A DNA stretch of 64,000 bases, taken from the NCBI RefSeq assembly GCF_900243745.1, contig NZ_LT984798.1, forward strand, positions 1,606,501 to 1,670,500, given 5' to 3'. Under the pieces are notes generated by a model. It saw nothing but the letters and a program-made list of their open reading frames with translations, searched no databases and was not told the origin of the DNA. The position numbers and the translations under genes are program-made. This DNA is from Desulfovibrio sp. G11. GTDB lineage: Bacteria > Desulfobacterota > Desulfovibrionia > Desulfovibrionales > Desulfovibrionaceae. Below are positions 63,891-64,000 of the stretch, in pieces; the stretch's first letter is position 1; every line of letters begins with the position of its first letter.

Positions 63891-64000
63891 ATGGCCCGTA
63901 TGCGCTCAGCCAAACAAAAATTGAAGGAATGTATCAACAGCCCCCAATGGCGCGACCATCTGGATGAGATCGTCCAGGGCGGCCTTGAAAACGTCGGTCC
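63891..64000 (+). CDS. start of a protein running off the window
   Basis: The ATG at 63891 follows GGAGG at 63879-63883 and opens a frame to the window end with MARMRSAKQKLKECINSPQW at the start, then RDHLDEIVQGGLENVG. The window cuts it after 36 residues. The helical pattern could be the start of a HEAT-like repeat protein, but there is too little to decide. No terminator is seen between it and the LysO genes except the family A repeat. Confidence 0.6.
   Translation, partial: MARMRSAKQKLKECINSPQWRDHLDEIVQGGLENVG

Overview
The window looks like a chromosomal segment of a Desulfovibrio-type sulfate reducer (Desulfovibrionaceae, close to the D. desulfuricans/intestinal group). The evidence is a GC-rich genome with a FmdB/PurB/PyrE cluster, a (Re)-citrate synthase-like enzyme next to isocitrate dehydrogenase and a YbhJ-type hydratase, several chemoreceptors, a four-subunit 2-oxoacid:ferredoxin oxidoreductase, an APS kinase and a Sec-decoding glycine reductase operon. 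This is inferred from gene content; no rRNA is present to confirm it.

Layout. 1-6.6 kb: a 36-aa basic protein, FmdB-like zinc ribbon, purB, pyrE, a large secreted YkuD/NTF2 peptidoglycan enzyme and a membrane-anchored partner. 7-13.4 kb (minus): oxidative TCA arm, transcribed (Re)-citrate synthase, icd, LysE-type exporter, hydratase. 13.6-19 kb (plus): RNase II/R-family protein, plsY, thrC, a GyrI-like protein. 19-23.3 kb: surface polysaccharide genes (polyprenyl-P sugar transferase, GT4 glycosyltransferase, wbpP epimerase). 23.9-32.3 kb: glycine riboswitch followed by grdX-grdE-grdB-trxB-grdC-grdD-trxA-grdA. grdB and grdA have the expected selenocysteine UGA codons, and grdX carries an additional, unexpected in-frame UGA. 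32.5-33.7 kb: an intact IS4-family element with a perfect 9-bp target duplication. 33.9-38.6 kb: a chemoreceptor, dgt, an APS kinase-like gene, tRNA-Asp and tRNA-Val. 38.9-45.6 kb: polysaccharide deacetylase, alternative-pathway polyamine genes (nspC and a carboxy(nor)spermidine dehydrogenase) separated by a repeat island, a histone-deacetylase-fold amidohydrolase and a small unknown. 45.9-52 kb: tmk, a YhaM-like HD nuclease, surE, fba-gap, an IS481 remnant, and a TIGR01777-type epimerase. 52.2-54.6 kb: a chemoreceptor gene broken by a stop and a frameshift. 55.3-58 kb: 2-oxoacid:ferredoxin oxidoreductase. 58.2-64 kb: queA, a lipoprotein, coaBC, an unknown, a LysO-type exporter split over two genes, and a gene running off the end.

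How the genes work together: the glycine operon would reduce glycine to acetyl phosphate using thioredoxin and NADPH, and its riboswitch would switch it on with glycine. The TCA arm makes 2-oxoglutarate for glutamate. Ferredoxin-linked 2-oxoacid oxidation feeds the anaerobic electron pool. Polyamines would be made from aspartate semialdehyde rather than from S-adenosylmethionine.

The most notable observations are the in-frame UGA in grdX with a SECIS-like hairpin downstream, the Cache/PDC-like tail on the citrate synthase, the three-NTF2/YkuD cell-wall enzyme, the chemoreceptor with two lesions, and dispersed repeat families just after stop codons.
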